A DNA stretch of 64,000 bases from Winogradskyella sp. MH6 (lineage in GTDB: Bacteria; Bacteroidota; Bacteroidia; Flavobacteriales; Flavobacteriaceae), in contig NZ_CP094494.1 of the NCBI RefSeq assembly GCF_022810765.1, positions 1,054,001 through 1,118,000 on the forward strand, written 5' to 3'. A program made the translations under genes and the position numbers. Shown one piece after another: positions 18,661 to 24,196 of the stretch (positions are counted from its first letter, which is position 1; each line of letters starts with the position of its first letter). The notes under the pieces are model-generated. The model had not been told where the DNA came from and ran no database searches. It saw nothing but the letters and a program-made list of their open reading frames with translations.

Positions 18661-18689
18661 AAAAGCGTTCTGAGAATACCTTCGCTTTT
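18661..18689 (-). terminator. Possible terminator of the large RNA
   Basis: On the minus strand AAAAGCG pairs with CGCTTTT, followed by T and an A/T-rich tail. It lies 14 bases before tRNA-Tyr and would end the large RNA transcript. Confidence 0.45.
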
Positions 18690-19013
18690 AGATAAGCTTT
18701 CCTAGCATTATAGCCGTAGCCCTTCTCTAGTTTTCCACACGCTTCTCATTGCTTAGAGAATTGTGTACTTATCCGATGCCTAATACATTACAGCTGTTCA
18801 GCAACTTAGACTTGGCCTGCATAGTGGCTTTTTGCCACGCTTTGCAGTTACAAGGGTTGGCTCCCTCACCATTCATAGACGTCCTCTTTACAAGGCGGCC
18901 TATTAGAATGTTCACTACACAATAAAGGCTTGCGACCTTTACTGTCCCATATATTGCAATGGGTTTAGGCAACTACTAGCTGCTGTAATGTTCGAAGTCT
19001 TTTGCTTTTTTCA

Positions 19014-19087
19014 CTGTACTTGAAATACAGCGCTCTACCAATTGAGCTATATCAACATTTGTTGTAGATACTAGGACTCGAACCTAG
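19014..19087 (-). tRNA. Circularly permuted tRNA-like domain inside the large RNA
   Basis: Read on the minus strand the order is 3' half then 5' half: T-arm CTAGG-TTCGAGT-CCTAG, TATCTACAAC, a 4-base link AAAT, then GTTGATA, TA, D-arm GCTC/GAGC, and anticodon arm CTGTA-TTTCAAG-TACAG. The two acceptor strands pair (GTT/AAC and GATA/TATC around a 3-base bulge), forming a closed hairpin. The RNA is thus opened at the variable loop, where the two flanking large-RNA halves attach. The loop would present anticodon TCA. Confidence 0.6.
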
Positions 19088-19506
19088 ACTTGTAAATTTT
19101 GACCTAGAAGAAGGGCTTCGAAAATGGCTTCGTAGATTTTTGCCTACAAAATACCAACCTTCTCCTTGCATGCCTCCCAGCACACGGTATGTTAAGTCAC
19201 CGAACTGTTTCCAATCGGGTCACTTTAATACTGCAATGCGCTCCGCTAGGCTGGATAACCTATACGTAACCCATTACTACAACTTTTCCTATTAATGTCT
19301 CCACCTCAAGCCTAATTACTGTCGGCTATAAGTTCTTATTTACCTCAGCGGTTGCCCCTTGTAAATAATAACTTATGTGAGTTGCTTGCTTATGTGTACT
19401 GCTTTTGCGTAAAAGCAGTCTCCATTTACTGTGCCAGCAAACAGATTTATCCTTGTTACCAAGTTTATCTAAGGACGATAAGCCGCCCGTTACCTCTTAA
19501 AAAAGT

Positions 19507-19576
19507 TGTCATTTTGAACTCGTTTCAGAATCTGAAATAAAATTAACGGTGTTAAATCTTCGATTTCAGATTGACA
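19507..19576. repeat. Inverted-repeat element of the flavobacterial dispersed type
   Basis: The ends TGTCATTTTGAACTCGTTTC and TCGATTTCAGATTGACA are inverted relative to each other, and TTTCAGAATCTGAAA inside is a perfect 15-base palindrome. Similar TGTCATTCTGAAC-type hairpins are scattered between genes in many Flavobacteriia. It lies just upstream of the large RNA body. Confidence 0.55.
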
Positions 19577-19631
19577 AAACAGTTTTTAAGAAAGTAATAT
19601 TTTAATGTCAATGAACGTTTTCGTTTATTAA

Positions 19632-19659
19632 GCTCTGCCAGCGTTATGTCTGGCAGAGC
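19632..19659. other. Strong hairpin in the large-RNA leader
   Basis: Perfect 10-bp stem GCTCTGCCAG/CTGGCAGAGC with an 8-base loop, without a T run on either side. It would be the first structured element of the transcript that starts near 19700. A second small hairpin (AAGTCT/AGACTT, 19669-19690) is followed by T on the plus strand. Confidence 0.5.
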
Positions 19660-19703
19660 ACTACTTTAAAGTCTGATTCCAAAGACTTTTTTGTTATTTA
19701 CTC

Positions 19704-19741
19704 TGCAAATATTTTATGCTGTTGCGCATTCTTTTTGCGTA
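19704..19741 (-). promoter_or_regulatory. Large-RNA promoter with palindromic operator, copy 2
   Basis: Right arm TTGCGTA (19735-19741) is exact; the left arm TGCGCAT (19723-19729) matches TACGCAA at 5 of 7. On the minus strand 10 bases separate the palindrome from ATATTTG, the same spacing as at rtcB. No protein start follows within 1 kb on this strand, so the site appears to serve the structured RNA. Confidence 0.65.
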
Positions 19742-19857
19742 GTAAAAATTATTTTATAAATTTTCTTCTTCACTTAATAATTCCACCAGGTTCTAGGCTA
19801 CATAGAACCCAGCAGAATCCCTTAAAAAGAATAAGAGCTTATTCTAGAGTGAAGTAT

Positions 19858-20343
19858 TTATACCACCTTATCTGCACAAGATGAACTTGCAAATGCATAA
19901 GGCTTTGCTTTAAAGACAAATCCCATTCCCAGGATATAGCCCATGGCATCTTTAAGTGCTACATTAGATTCAAACTTTGGATCTGTATTAATATCTGCAT
20001 GTACCTCTAGTTCTACATTGTACTTGTCTAGTATATCGCAGATGGCGTATGCCACTTCTACGGACATGGTAACCTCTCTAAGCATACGCTCTTTAATGCT
20101 GATTTTCTTTGTGCCTTTATAATTTCTCATAAACATAAAACCACCCTTACCCTCTCTAAGTACCACAATTACTGTAGCATACTCCACGTGAGATTTATAG
20201 GCTTGAGAATCTGACCCAACACAAATCTTTAAGCGATGTCCAGCTTCTTGCTCTTTTATAATGGCATTTTCGATAATGTTTGTAATTGGCATATCGAAAA
20301 CTTTACCGCTAAAGTTTCTCCATTTTTGTTGTACAATTTTCAT
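19858..20343 (-). CDS. YkuK-type RNase H-fold protein
   Basis: 161 residues. The sequence CVGSDSQAYKSHVEYATVIV (about 41-60), GKGGFMFMRNYKGTKKISIK, ERMLREVTMSVEVAYAICDI and VEVHADINTDP-like HADINTDPKFESN (about 115) matches the DUF458/YkuK family, whose fold is that of RNase H. The acidic residues Asp45, Glu near 89 and Asp near 116 are in positions expected for metal binding. It sits directly after the tRNA array on the same strand (33 bases after tRNA-Phe), so it may be read from the array transcript, and it precedes the large RNA. Activity on RNA is inferred. Confidence 0.85.
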   Translation of the reverse strand: MKIVQQKWRNFSGKVFDMPITNIIENAIIKEQEAGHRLKICVGSDSQAYKSHVEYATVIVVLREGKGGFMFMRNYKGTKKISIKERMLREVTMSVEVAYAICDILDKYNVELEVHADINTDPKFESNVALKDAMGYILGMGFVFKAKPYAFASSSCADKVV

Positions 20344-20376
20344 CAGTTCTCAATTTTAGTTAAACATTTATTTTGT

Positions 20377-20448
20377 GGAACAAACTGGGCTCGAACCAGT
20401 ATCTTCTGGGCTTCAACCAGACGCATAGACCTGCTTTGCTATTGTTCC
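20377..20448 (-). tRNA. tRNA-Phe(GAA)
   Basis: Acceptor GGAACAA/TTGTTCC, anticodon arm TCTGG-TTGAAGC-CCAGA, T-arm ACTGG-TTCGAGC-CCAGT. The D-arm (GCA...TGC) has a long loop. Last tRNA of the 21-gene array. Confidence 0.9.
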
Positions 20449-20455
20449 TTCTTTG

Positions 20456-20527
20456 GGTGATTTTGGGACTCGAACCCTATTCTTCTCATTCACAGTGAGA
20501 CATTTTACCTGTTAAACTAAAACCACC
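20456..20527 (-). tRNA. tRNA-His(GTG)
   Basis: Anticodon arm TCTCA-CTGTGAA-TGAGA, T-loop TTCGAGT. The acceptor can be read as GTGGTTT/AAATCAC with an additional G opposite C, as expected for the G-1:C73 pair of tRNA-His. Confidence 0.88.
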
Positions 20528-20536
20528 ATATTTAGT

Positions 20537-20608
20537 TCTGACAAAAGGAGTTGAACCTTTATCCACAAACGTATCAGGTTTGCACTTTACCAATTAAGCT
20601 ATGTCAGA
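20537..20608 (-). tRNA. tRNA-Ile(GAT)
   Basis: Acceptor TCTGACA/TGTCAGA, D-stem GCTT/AAGT, anticodon arm CAAAC-CTGATAC-GTTTG, T-arm AAAGG-TTCAACT-CCTTT. Confidence 0.9.
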
Positions 20609-20615
20609 ATGTTGT

Positions 20616-20685
20616 TAACTCGACAGGATTCGAACCTGTACCGAAAGATTCAAAGTCTTCCATGCTGCCGTTACACCACAAGTTA
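20616..20685 (-). tRNA. tRNA-Gln(TTG)
   Basis: Acceptor TAACTTG/CGAGTTA, anticodon arm GAAGA-CTTTGAA-TCTTT, T-arm ACAGG-TTCGAAT-CCTGT. Confidence 0.88.
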
Positions 20686-20692
20686 TTACAGT

Positions 20693-20763
20693 AGGTTTAA
20701 TAGGATTCGAACCCATACCACAAGGGTCGAAACCTTGCATGCTATCCATTACACCATAAACCT
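20693..20763 (-). tRNA. tRNA-Arg(TCG)
   Basis: Acceptor AGGTTTA/TAAACCT, anticodon arm CAAGG-TTTCGAC-CCTTG with anticodon TCG, T-loop TTCGAAT. Its D-arm (GTGT...GCAT) resembles those of the Gln and Arg(TCT) genes. Confidence 0.88.
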
Positions 20764-20770
20764 AGTTGTA

Positions 20771-20841
20771 CAGAGAGTGGGATTCGAACCCACAGAAACC
20801 TGATTCTAAGTCAGGTATGTTTTCCTGTTACATCATCTCTG
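20771..20841 (-). tRNA. tRNA with anticodon TAG (Leu codon CUA) but no long variable arm
   Basis: Acceptor CAGAGA/TCTCTG, anticodon arm CCTGA-CTTAGAA-TCAGG, T-arm GTGGG-TTCGAAT-CCCAC. TAG would read the leucine codon CUA, but bacterial tRNA-Leu is class II, and this one has only a short variable loop (TTTC) and a Gln/Arg-like D-arm. Charging specificity is therefore uncertain. Confidence 0.75.
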
Positions 20842-20849
20842 CAAATTGT

Positions 20850-20933
20850 ACCCGTAGTAGGATTCGAATCTACAAGTCCGATCTGCACCTCAGATTTTAA
20901 GTCTGATCTGTTTACCAGTTTCATCATACGGGT
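20850..20933 (-). tRNA. tRNA-Leu(TAA)
   Basis: Class II: acceptor ACCCGTA/TACGGGT, anticodon arm TCAGA-CTTAAAA-TCTGA, variable arm about 16 bases, T-arm GTAGA-TTCGAAT-CCTAC (outer pair imperfect). Confidence 0.9.
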
Positions 20934-20939
20934 ATGCGT

Positions 20940-21011
20940 TGAGATATTAGGACTCGAACCTAAACAAACCGCCTTATGAGAGCGGTGCTCTACCTGTTAA
21001 GCTATATCTCA
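20940..21011 (-). tRNA. tRNA-Met(CAT)
   Basis: Acceptor TGAGATA/TATCTCA, anticodon arm CCGCT-CTCATAA-GGCGG. CAT could be elongator Met, initiator or lysidine-modified Ile; the paired first acceptor position speaks against an initiator. Confidence 0.88.
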
Positions 21012-21017
21012 ATTTGT

Positions 21018-21088
21018 TGAGGCAATAGGGATCGAACCTATGACTTTCACGATGTAAGCGTGATGCTCTTCCGCTGAGCTATACCTCA
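21018..21088 (-). tRNA. tRNA-Val(TAC)
   Basis: Acceptor TGAGGTA/TGCCTCA, D-stem GCTC/GAGC, anticodon arm TCACG-CTTACAT-CGTGA, T-arm ATAGG-TTCGATC-CCTAT. Confidence 0.9.
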
Positions 21089-21094
21089 ATTTGA

Positions 21095-21165
21095 ATTCCG
21101 TAGGAGAATCGAACTCCCATCTGCTGATAGAAAGTCAGCCGTCTTGACCATTTGACCAACGGAAC
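21095..21165 (-). tRNA. tRNA-Glu(TTC)
   Basis: Acceptor TTCCGT/ACGGAA, anticodon arm GCTGA-CTTTCTA-TCAGC, T-arm GGGAG-TTCGATT-CTCCT. Confidence 0.9.
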
Positions 21166-21172
21166 AGTTTGC

Positions 21173-21243
21173 GGTTCATACGAGAATCGAACTCGTATCT
21201 CCCGAGAGACAGTCGGGAAGGATAGCCATTACCCCAATGAACC
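21173..21243 (-). tRNA. tRNA-Asp(GTC)
   Basis: Acceptor GGTTCAT/ATGAACC, anticodon arm CCCGA-CTGTCTC-TCGGG, T-arm ACGAG-TTCGATT-CTCGT. Confidence 0.9.
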
Positions 21244-21250
21244 ATTTTGT

Positions 21251-21321
21251 ATATCTACCAAGAGTCGAACTTGGACTTAAAGGGTAGAAACCTTTTGTGC
21301 TTTCCGTTACACCATAGATAT
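21251..21321 (-). tRNA. tRNA-Arg(TCT)
   Basis: Acceptor ATATCTA/TAGATAT, anticodon arm AAAGG-TTTCTAC-CCTTT, T-arm CCAAG-TTCGACT-CTTGG. Confidence 0.9.
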
Positions 21322-21328
21322 GTTTTGC

Positions 21329-21399
21329 ACACCCATAAGGACTCGAACCTTAACCCTAAGTTTTGGAGACTTAAATGCTACCAATTACACCATAGATGC
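21329..21399 (-). tRNA. tRNA-Trp(CCA)
   Basis: Anticodon arm TAAGT-CTCCAAA-ACTTA, T-arm TAAGG-TTCGAGT-CCTTA. The acceptor GCATCTA/TGGGTGT holds only with several G-U pairs, an unusually weak stem. Confidence 0.85.
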
Positions 21400-21404
21400 T
21401 TAGT

Positions 21405-21486
21405 GGAAGTAGTAGGACTCGAACCTACATGCTCCGAAGAGACCAGATTTACAGTCTAGCGAGCCAACCAATTGCTCAATACTTCC
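21405..21486 (-). tRNA. tRNA-Tyr(GTA), array copy
   Basis: Class II: acceptor GGAAGTA/TACTTCC, anticodon arm CTAGA-CTGTAAA-TCTGG, variable arm with stem CTC/GAG-like pairing, T-arm GTAGG-TTCGAGT-CCTAC. Near twin of the gene at 18563. Confidence 0.9.
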
Positions 21487-21493
21487 AAGTTTG

Positions 21494-21568
21494 AGACAAG
21501 GATGAGATTCGAACTCATAAATATTGGTGTTGCAGACCAATGCTTTAAACCATTCAGCCACCTTGTCT
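21494..21568 (-). tRNA. tRNA-Cys(GCA)
   Basis: Acceptor GACAAGG/CCTTGTC, anticodon arm TTGGT-CTGCAAC-ACCAA, T-arm ATGAG-TTCGAAT-CTCAT. Confidence 0.88.
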
Positions 21569-21573
21569 TTTGC

Positions 21574-21644
21574 GATACCGATAGGATTCGAACCTATAAC
21601 CTGTCGGTTAACAGCCGACGGCTCTACCATTGAGCTACGATATC
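21574..21644 (-). tRNA. tRNA-Asn(GTT), array copy
   Basis: Acceptor GATATCG/CGGTATC, D-stem GCTC/GAGC, anticodon arm GTCGG-CTGTTAA-CCGAC, T-arm ATAGG-TTCGAAT-CCTAT. Its acceptor and T-stem differ entirely from the host tRNA-Asn at 56594. Confidence 0.9.
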
Positions 21645-21650
21645 GTTTGT

Positions 21651-21722
21651 GGAGCTACTGAGACTTGCACTCCATTCTGCGGATTGCAAACCCACTGTTT
21701 TGGCTTGTTAAACTATAACCCC
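21651..21722 (-). tRNA. tRNA-Ala(TGC) with non-standard T-arm
   Basis: Acceptor GGGGTTA/TAGCTCC includes a G3-U70 pair, the alanine identity element. Anticodon arm GTGGG-TTTGCAA-TCCGC. The T-arm TGGAG/CTCAG has a mismatch and the loop TGCAAGT instead of TTCGANT, so its elbow may be weak. Confidence 0.8.
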
Positions 21723-21731
21723 TTTTATTGC

Positions 21732-21816
21732 GGAGAGTAAAGGAATTGAACCTTCACCGCTATTAGCGGACTTGTTTAGCAGACAAGCGCAACGAACCAG
21801 TATTTGCCTACTCTCC
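21732..21816 (-). tRNA. tRNA-Ser(GCT)
   Basis: Class II: acceptor GGAGAGT/ACTCTCC, anticodon arm CTTGT-CTGCTAA-ACAAG, variable arm CCGC-taat-AGCGG, T-loop TTCAATT. Confidence 0.9.
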
Positions 21817-21831
21817 AATTATTAACATAGT

Positions 21832-21903
21832 CTGAGAGACAGGATTTGAACCTGCAACCTCTCGCTTCCAAAGCGAGTAAACCAACCATCGTTATCCTCT
21901 CAG
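21832..21903 (-). tRNA. tRNA-Pro(TGG)
   Basis: Acceptor CTGAGAG/CTCTCAG, anticodon arm CTCGC-TTTGGAA-GCGAG, T-arm GCAGG-TTCAAAT-CCTGT. D-arm irregular (TAAC...GTTT). Confidence 0.87.
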
Positions 21904-21910
21904 TTTTTGC

Positions 21911-21996
21911 GGAAGGAGTGGGAGTTGAACCCACACGAGTCATTATCTCCTAACTGTTTTCAAGACAGCGGCCACCACCAATTGGCTTGTCCTTCC
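21911..21996 (-). tRNA. tRNA-Ser(TGA)
   Basis: Class II: acceptor GGAAGGA/TCCTTCC, anticodon arm GCTGT-CTTGAAA-ACAGT, long variable region, T-arm GTGGG-TTCAACT-CCCAC. Confidence 0.9.
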
Positions 21997-22003
21997 GTGG
22001 TGT

Positions 22004-22076
22004 TGACGCAGTGAGAGTCGAACTCACATCACCTCGATTAAAAGTCGAGTGCTTTAGCCAATTAAGCTACGCGTCA
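22004..22076 (-). tRNA. tRNA-Lys(TTT)
   Basis: First tRNA of the array. Acceptor TGACGCG/TGCGTCA, D-stem GCTT/AAGC, anticodon arm CTCGA-CTTTTAA-TCGAG, T-arm GTGAG-TTCGACT-CTCAC. Confidence 0.92.
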
Positions 22077-22102
22077 TTATATTGTATTTCAATGAACAGC
22101 AT

Positions 22103-22135
22103 AAAAAAAGCGCCTCGTTTTACGGAAGGCGCTTT
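22103..22135 (-). terminator. Hairpin before the tRNA array
   Basis: Stem AAAGCGCCT/AGGCGCTTT with a T run on the minus strand. It stands between the promoter block at 22308-22426 and the first tRNA, so it would end a short leader RNA or attenuate transcription into the array. Confidence 0.65.
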
Positions 22136-22161
22136 CTTTATATTAATATGAATGCATTAAC

Positions 22162-22284
22162 TTATGTATCCATAACCTTCCTAGTATATATTTTAAATCT
22201 TTCATCATTCTCTATCGCGACCATACATTTCGGTGAACGCGACCAGAGACTTATTTGAATACTATGTTGTAAATAATTTGTCAT
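22162..22284 (-). CDS. Possible 40-aa leader peptide of the tRNA array
   Basis: Minus-strand frame starting MTNYLQHSIQISLWSRSPKC and ending YTRKVMDT, about 20 bases after the promoter box and before the terminator-like hairpin. Overlapping frames are also open, coding signal is weak and no homology is recognised. Reported because its position matches that of the 28-codon frame at 25932-26018. Confidence 0.25.
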   Translation of the reverse strand: MTNYLQHSIQISLWSRSPKCMVAIENDERFKIYTRKVMDT

Positions 22285-22307
22285 TTGTTTTTTAATTGTT
22301 TTGACGG

Positions 22308-22426
22308 TGCAAATATGAAATGCATTTTTGAATTACGCAAGAAAAAAATCAATTTAATTTATTGATAATCAATTATTTATGATGTTTTTAGGCAATAGGA
22401 TTCCTGTCCGCATTTCTGCAGATTCT
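22308..22426 (-). promoter_or_regulatory. Conserved promoter block of the tRNA array
   Basis: Aligns over about 119 bases with 26061-26180. Shared parts include TGCAAATAT (minus: ATATTTGCA, the promoter box), an AATTTAATTTATTGA / AATCAA / AATT core, TTTAGGCAA, and CCTGTCCG followed by CAGAT. It also carries one half-site TTACGCAA at 22333-22340. It should drive the array. Confidence 0.6.
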
Positions 22427-22616
22427 TAACATGTTTACAAAAGACTGTCTCTCAATTGCTTCACTGTTTTTATACCTTTATTTTACTATTTTACTGTTTC
22501 AAAATATTTTTCAAAAAAAATTATGTTCAGATCCCAATTTTTATTGGGATGAGCTCAACTTACACTCTTGAATTCACTTAAAAAGCGCTTCAAAATTTAG
22601 TTTTACTCAAAAAAAA

Positions 22617-22639
22617 CGTCCAACTTTTTGGGTTGGACG
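22617..22639 (-). terminator. Terminator of small transcription unit A
   Basis: Stem CGTCCAAC/GTTGGACG with a run of T on the minus strand. The core GCGTCCAA is shared with the terminator at 26253-26282. Confidence 0.75.
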
Positions 22640-22830
22640 CTTCATATTATGGTTTTAATAGTATTTAAATCATATTCAACACTTAAAAATAGATACAAAA
22701 CATCCGTTTAGGGTACTCAGTAAAATTACTGCCCATCTATAATCTCTACATTCATTAAAGCGAGACATCGGTTGTTTATGTATTTGTTTTGTAATCATTT
22801 CTTGTTTAATGTGTTGCAAATATATATTAT
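22640..22830 (-). ncRNA. Small transcription unit A (about 190 nt, possible 40-codon frame)
   Basis: A promoter box (minus ATATTTGCAACACA, about 22810-22826) and the terminator at 22617-22639 delimit a short RNA. It contains a 40-codon frame (MITKQIHKQPMSRFNECRDY ... VSIFKC). Promoter start and terminator core are shared with unit B at 26253-26405. RNA regulator or small peptide cannot be decided. Confidence 0.4.
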
Positions 22831-22831
22831 T

Positions 22832-23155
22832 TCACGAATTTTTATAGTCTATAGAATTGAGTTGATTTACAAATTCAACAACATCCTTTTGAAATTGACC
22901 AGAATATTTTCCAAAATAAAGATTAATTTCAGGGTGGTTTTTTATATGACATCCAATAGCATTATGTAATGTTTCATTTCCTTCTAATTCACCAAAAAAA
23001 TTGTTTCCATAAACTGAAAAATCAATAGTCATTAAAGAATCTCCATTGGGTCTCGAAATTTTCCAGATAAAGTTTTCTGTATTATCTTCTAAAACAATGA
23101 CCCATTTTGAGAGTCTCAATTCTTTTTCTAGTTTTTCGATATGTGATTTACTCAT
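22832..23155 (-). CDS. Unknown 107-aa protein under the island operator
   Basis: 107 residues, acidic to neutral, no signal peptide or membrane helix, with SKWVIVLEDNTENFIWKISR, SLMTIDFSVYGNNFFGELEG and NLYFGKYSGQFQKDVVEFVN. I do not recognise it. Some immunity proteins (SMI1/KNR4-like, DUF-type) have this kind of small alpha/beta look, but that is only an impression. The palindrome-promoter copy 3 lies 20-68 bases upstream of its ATG, so it belongs to the same regulon as rtcB. Confidence 0.75.
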   Translation of the reverse strand: MSKSHIEKLEKELRLSKWVIVLEDNTENFIWKISRPNGDSLMTIDFSVYGNNFFGELEGNETLHNAIGCHIKNHPEINLYFGKYSGQFQKDVVEFVNQLNSIDYKNS

Positions 23156-23189
23156 TATTAGTAAGCAACTTTATATTAATCTATTGACA

Positions 23190-23223
23190 AATATTTCATA
23201 CTTATACGCAATATTTTTGCGTA
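23190..23223 (-). promoter_or_regulatory. Promoter with palindromic operator, copy 3
   Basis: Perfect palindrome TACGCAA-tattt-TTGCGTA at 23205-23223; on the minus strand 10 bases separate it from ATATTTG (23188-23194 region), followed by the 107-aa gene. Same geometry as copy 1. Confidence 0.8.
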
Positions 23224-23235
23224 GTTGAAATTATT

Positions 23236-24177
23236 TTATACTTTCAAATGAATATCCCCATTTTTAGGATTAAAAACCATTTGCTGAACTGTAATTCCCA
23301 TTTTAACCTGATTATCTGAAAGTATATCAAAATAATCATCTGTTGATTTAGGAGTGTTGGCTTTTACTAATACTTCAACTCGTTTATGTCTCCCTGAAGC
23401 AGTCAATTGTAATGTGTCATTGGTATTTTTATTCTCTGTTAAAGACAAGTACTCATTAGTCACAATGAGACTATTTCCCTCAGGTTTTCTAATAGAAAAT
23501 GTTGTAGGTGTTCGTTCTATAACTACATTCTCATCTAGATTGACACCTACTACCATTAGCAAACAGTCTGAAGCAATTGTTGTTTCAGAAAGTATTTTAA
23601 TTGCTTCGTCAAATGTTTCAGCATTCTCTAGCACATCTCTGATGAGAAACGTAATAGGAATAGCAAATTGAGGTGACTCATTGCTTAATACAGCATTCAA
23701 TGTTATTGAAAACTTACCTGGTTTTACTCCAGATAATGCACCTATAAAACCAGGCCAACTTACTAGAGAGTATTTTATCTCATCATTTTCTTTAAAATCG
23801 AACACTTTAGTAAATGAGCCTAATATATTATTCTCGGACCACCAATCTAAATTTCTTGCATGAAGCTTTTCGGTTTGATTTGTAATACAGAAAGAAGTGC
23901 ATCCAAATACAAATTTTAAAGCATCATAATAAAGATTGGTAATGAGGACTTGATTTTCAGAAAAATGACTGTTTTTGGCAACACATTCAATTTCTTCTTG
24001 ATATTGCTTACTAATAAATAACGTCTTATAAGTCTCTATATAGGTTTCAAAAATACCTGCACTACTTAAATCTTCTAGATAATATTTTAAAAGACTATTG
24101 GTTTCATGTTTATAATCTTTTAGCAAATTCCACCGCTCTGATGGTTTTTTGTCTAGGTTTATTGTAATTCTCTCCAT
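23236..24177 (-). CDS. C45/NAAA-like Ntn hydrolase
   Basis: 313 residues. The segment FGCTSFCITNQTEKLHARNL (about 90-109) is the mark of cysteine Ntn hydrolases of the acid ceramidase/N-acylethanolamine amidase and acyltransferase (C45) type: autocleavage before Cys92 would expose the nucleophile, and HARNLDWW supplies the conserved Arg/Asn-Asp pair. Further support: SWPGFIGALSGV and FSITLNAV near residues 138-160. It would hydrolyse an amide bond of an acyl amine or peptide-like substrate. The presence of such an enzyme in an RNA-repair island is unexpected. It is 19 bases downstream of the phosphoesterase gene and likely co-transcribed. Confidence 0.82.
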   Translation of the reverse strand: MERITINLDKKPSERWNLLKDYKHETNSLLKYYLEDLSSAGIFETYIETYKTLFISKQYQEEIECVAKNSHFSENQVLITNLYYDALKFVFGCTSFCITNQTEKLHARNLDWWSENNILGSFTKVFDFKENDEIKYSLVSWPGFIGALSGVKPGKFSITLNAVLSNESPQFAIPITFLIRDVLENAETFDEAIKILSETTIASDCLLMVVGVNLDENVVIERTPTTFSIRKPEGNSLIVTNEYLSLTENKNTNDTLQLTASGRHKRVEVLVKANTPKSTDDYFDILSDNQVKMGITVQQMVFNPKNGDIHLKV

Positions 24178-24196
24178 TTCTCAAGTTTTGCTATTT

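Larger units (their letters stand above)
18690..19705 (-). ncRNA. Candidate ~1 kb structured RNA with embedded permuted tRNA
   Basis: A long non-coding stretch on the minus strand, noticeably richer in G+C and in local hairpins than the flanking AT-rich spacers, with no plausible protein. It runs from its own promoter and palindrome (19704-19741) to the possible terminator at 18661-18689. Two halves of roughly 400 bases flank a tRNA-like domain at 19014-19087. Large ornate phage and prophage RNAs (GOLLD, ROOL) are known to lie beside tRNA arrays, and some GOLLD RNAs contain a tRNA, which makes a relative of that class my first guess. A circularly permuted group II intron is the alternative: a weak domain-V-like hairpin with a 2-base bulge is at 19164-19187. 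Confidence 0.5.

Noticed and set aside
19019..19025. Opal-suppressor tRNA (anticodon TCA)
   Set aside because: The loop reads TCA, but the tRNA is permuted and not shown to be processed, so decoding of UGA cannot be claimed.
19130..19190. Group II intron domain V
   Set aside because: The hairpin CCGTGTGC/GCATGCAAGG has a 2-base bulge in the right strand, but the lower stem is only 2 bp, the loop is not GNRA and the AGC triad is absent. Kept only as an alternative.
18690..19520. tmRNA or RNase P RNA
   Set aside because: Neither the tmRNA ends and tag frame nor the RNase P conserved blocks are visible.
18769..19540. Open frames (18769-18972 minus, 19352-19540 plus) inside the large RNA
   Set aside because: Short, unsupported by start context, and they lie across predicted hairpins.
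20609..21630. Open frames of 60-76 codons on both strands within the tRNA array
   Set aside because: They run across tRNA genes; apparent motifs such as RVGFEPTET come from reading tRNA T-arms.
20377..22076. Regularly recurring short motif (about every 80 bases) that looks like a CRISPR array
   Set aside because: The recurring part is the T-arm (TTCGANT with 5-bp stem) of successive tRNAs; flanks pair as cloverleaves and no cas genes are near.
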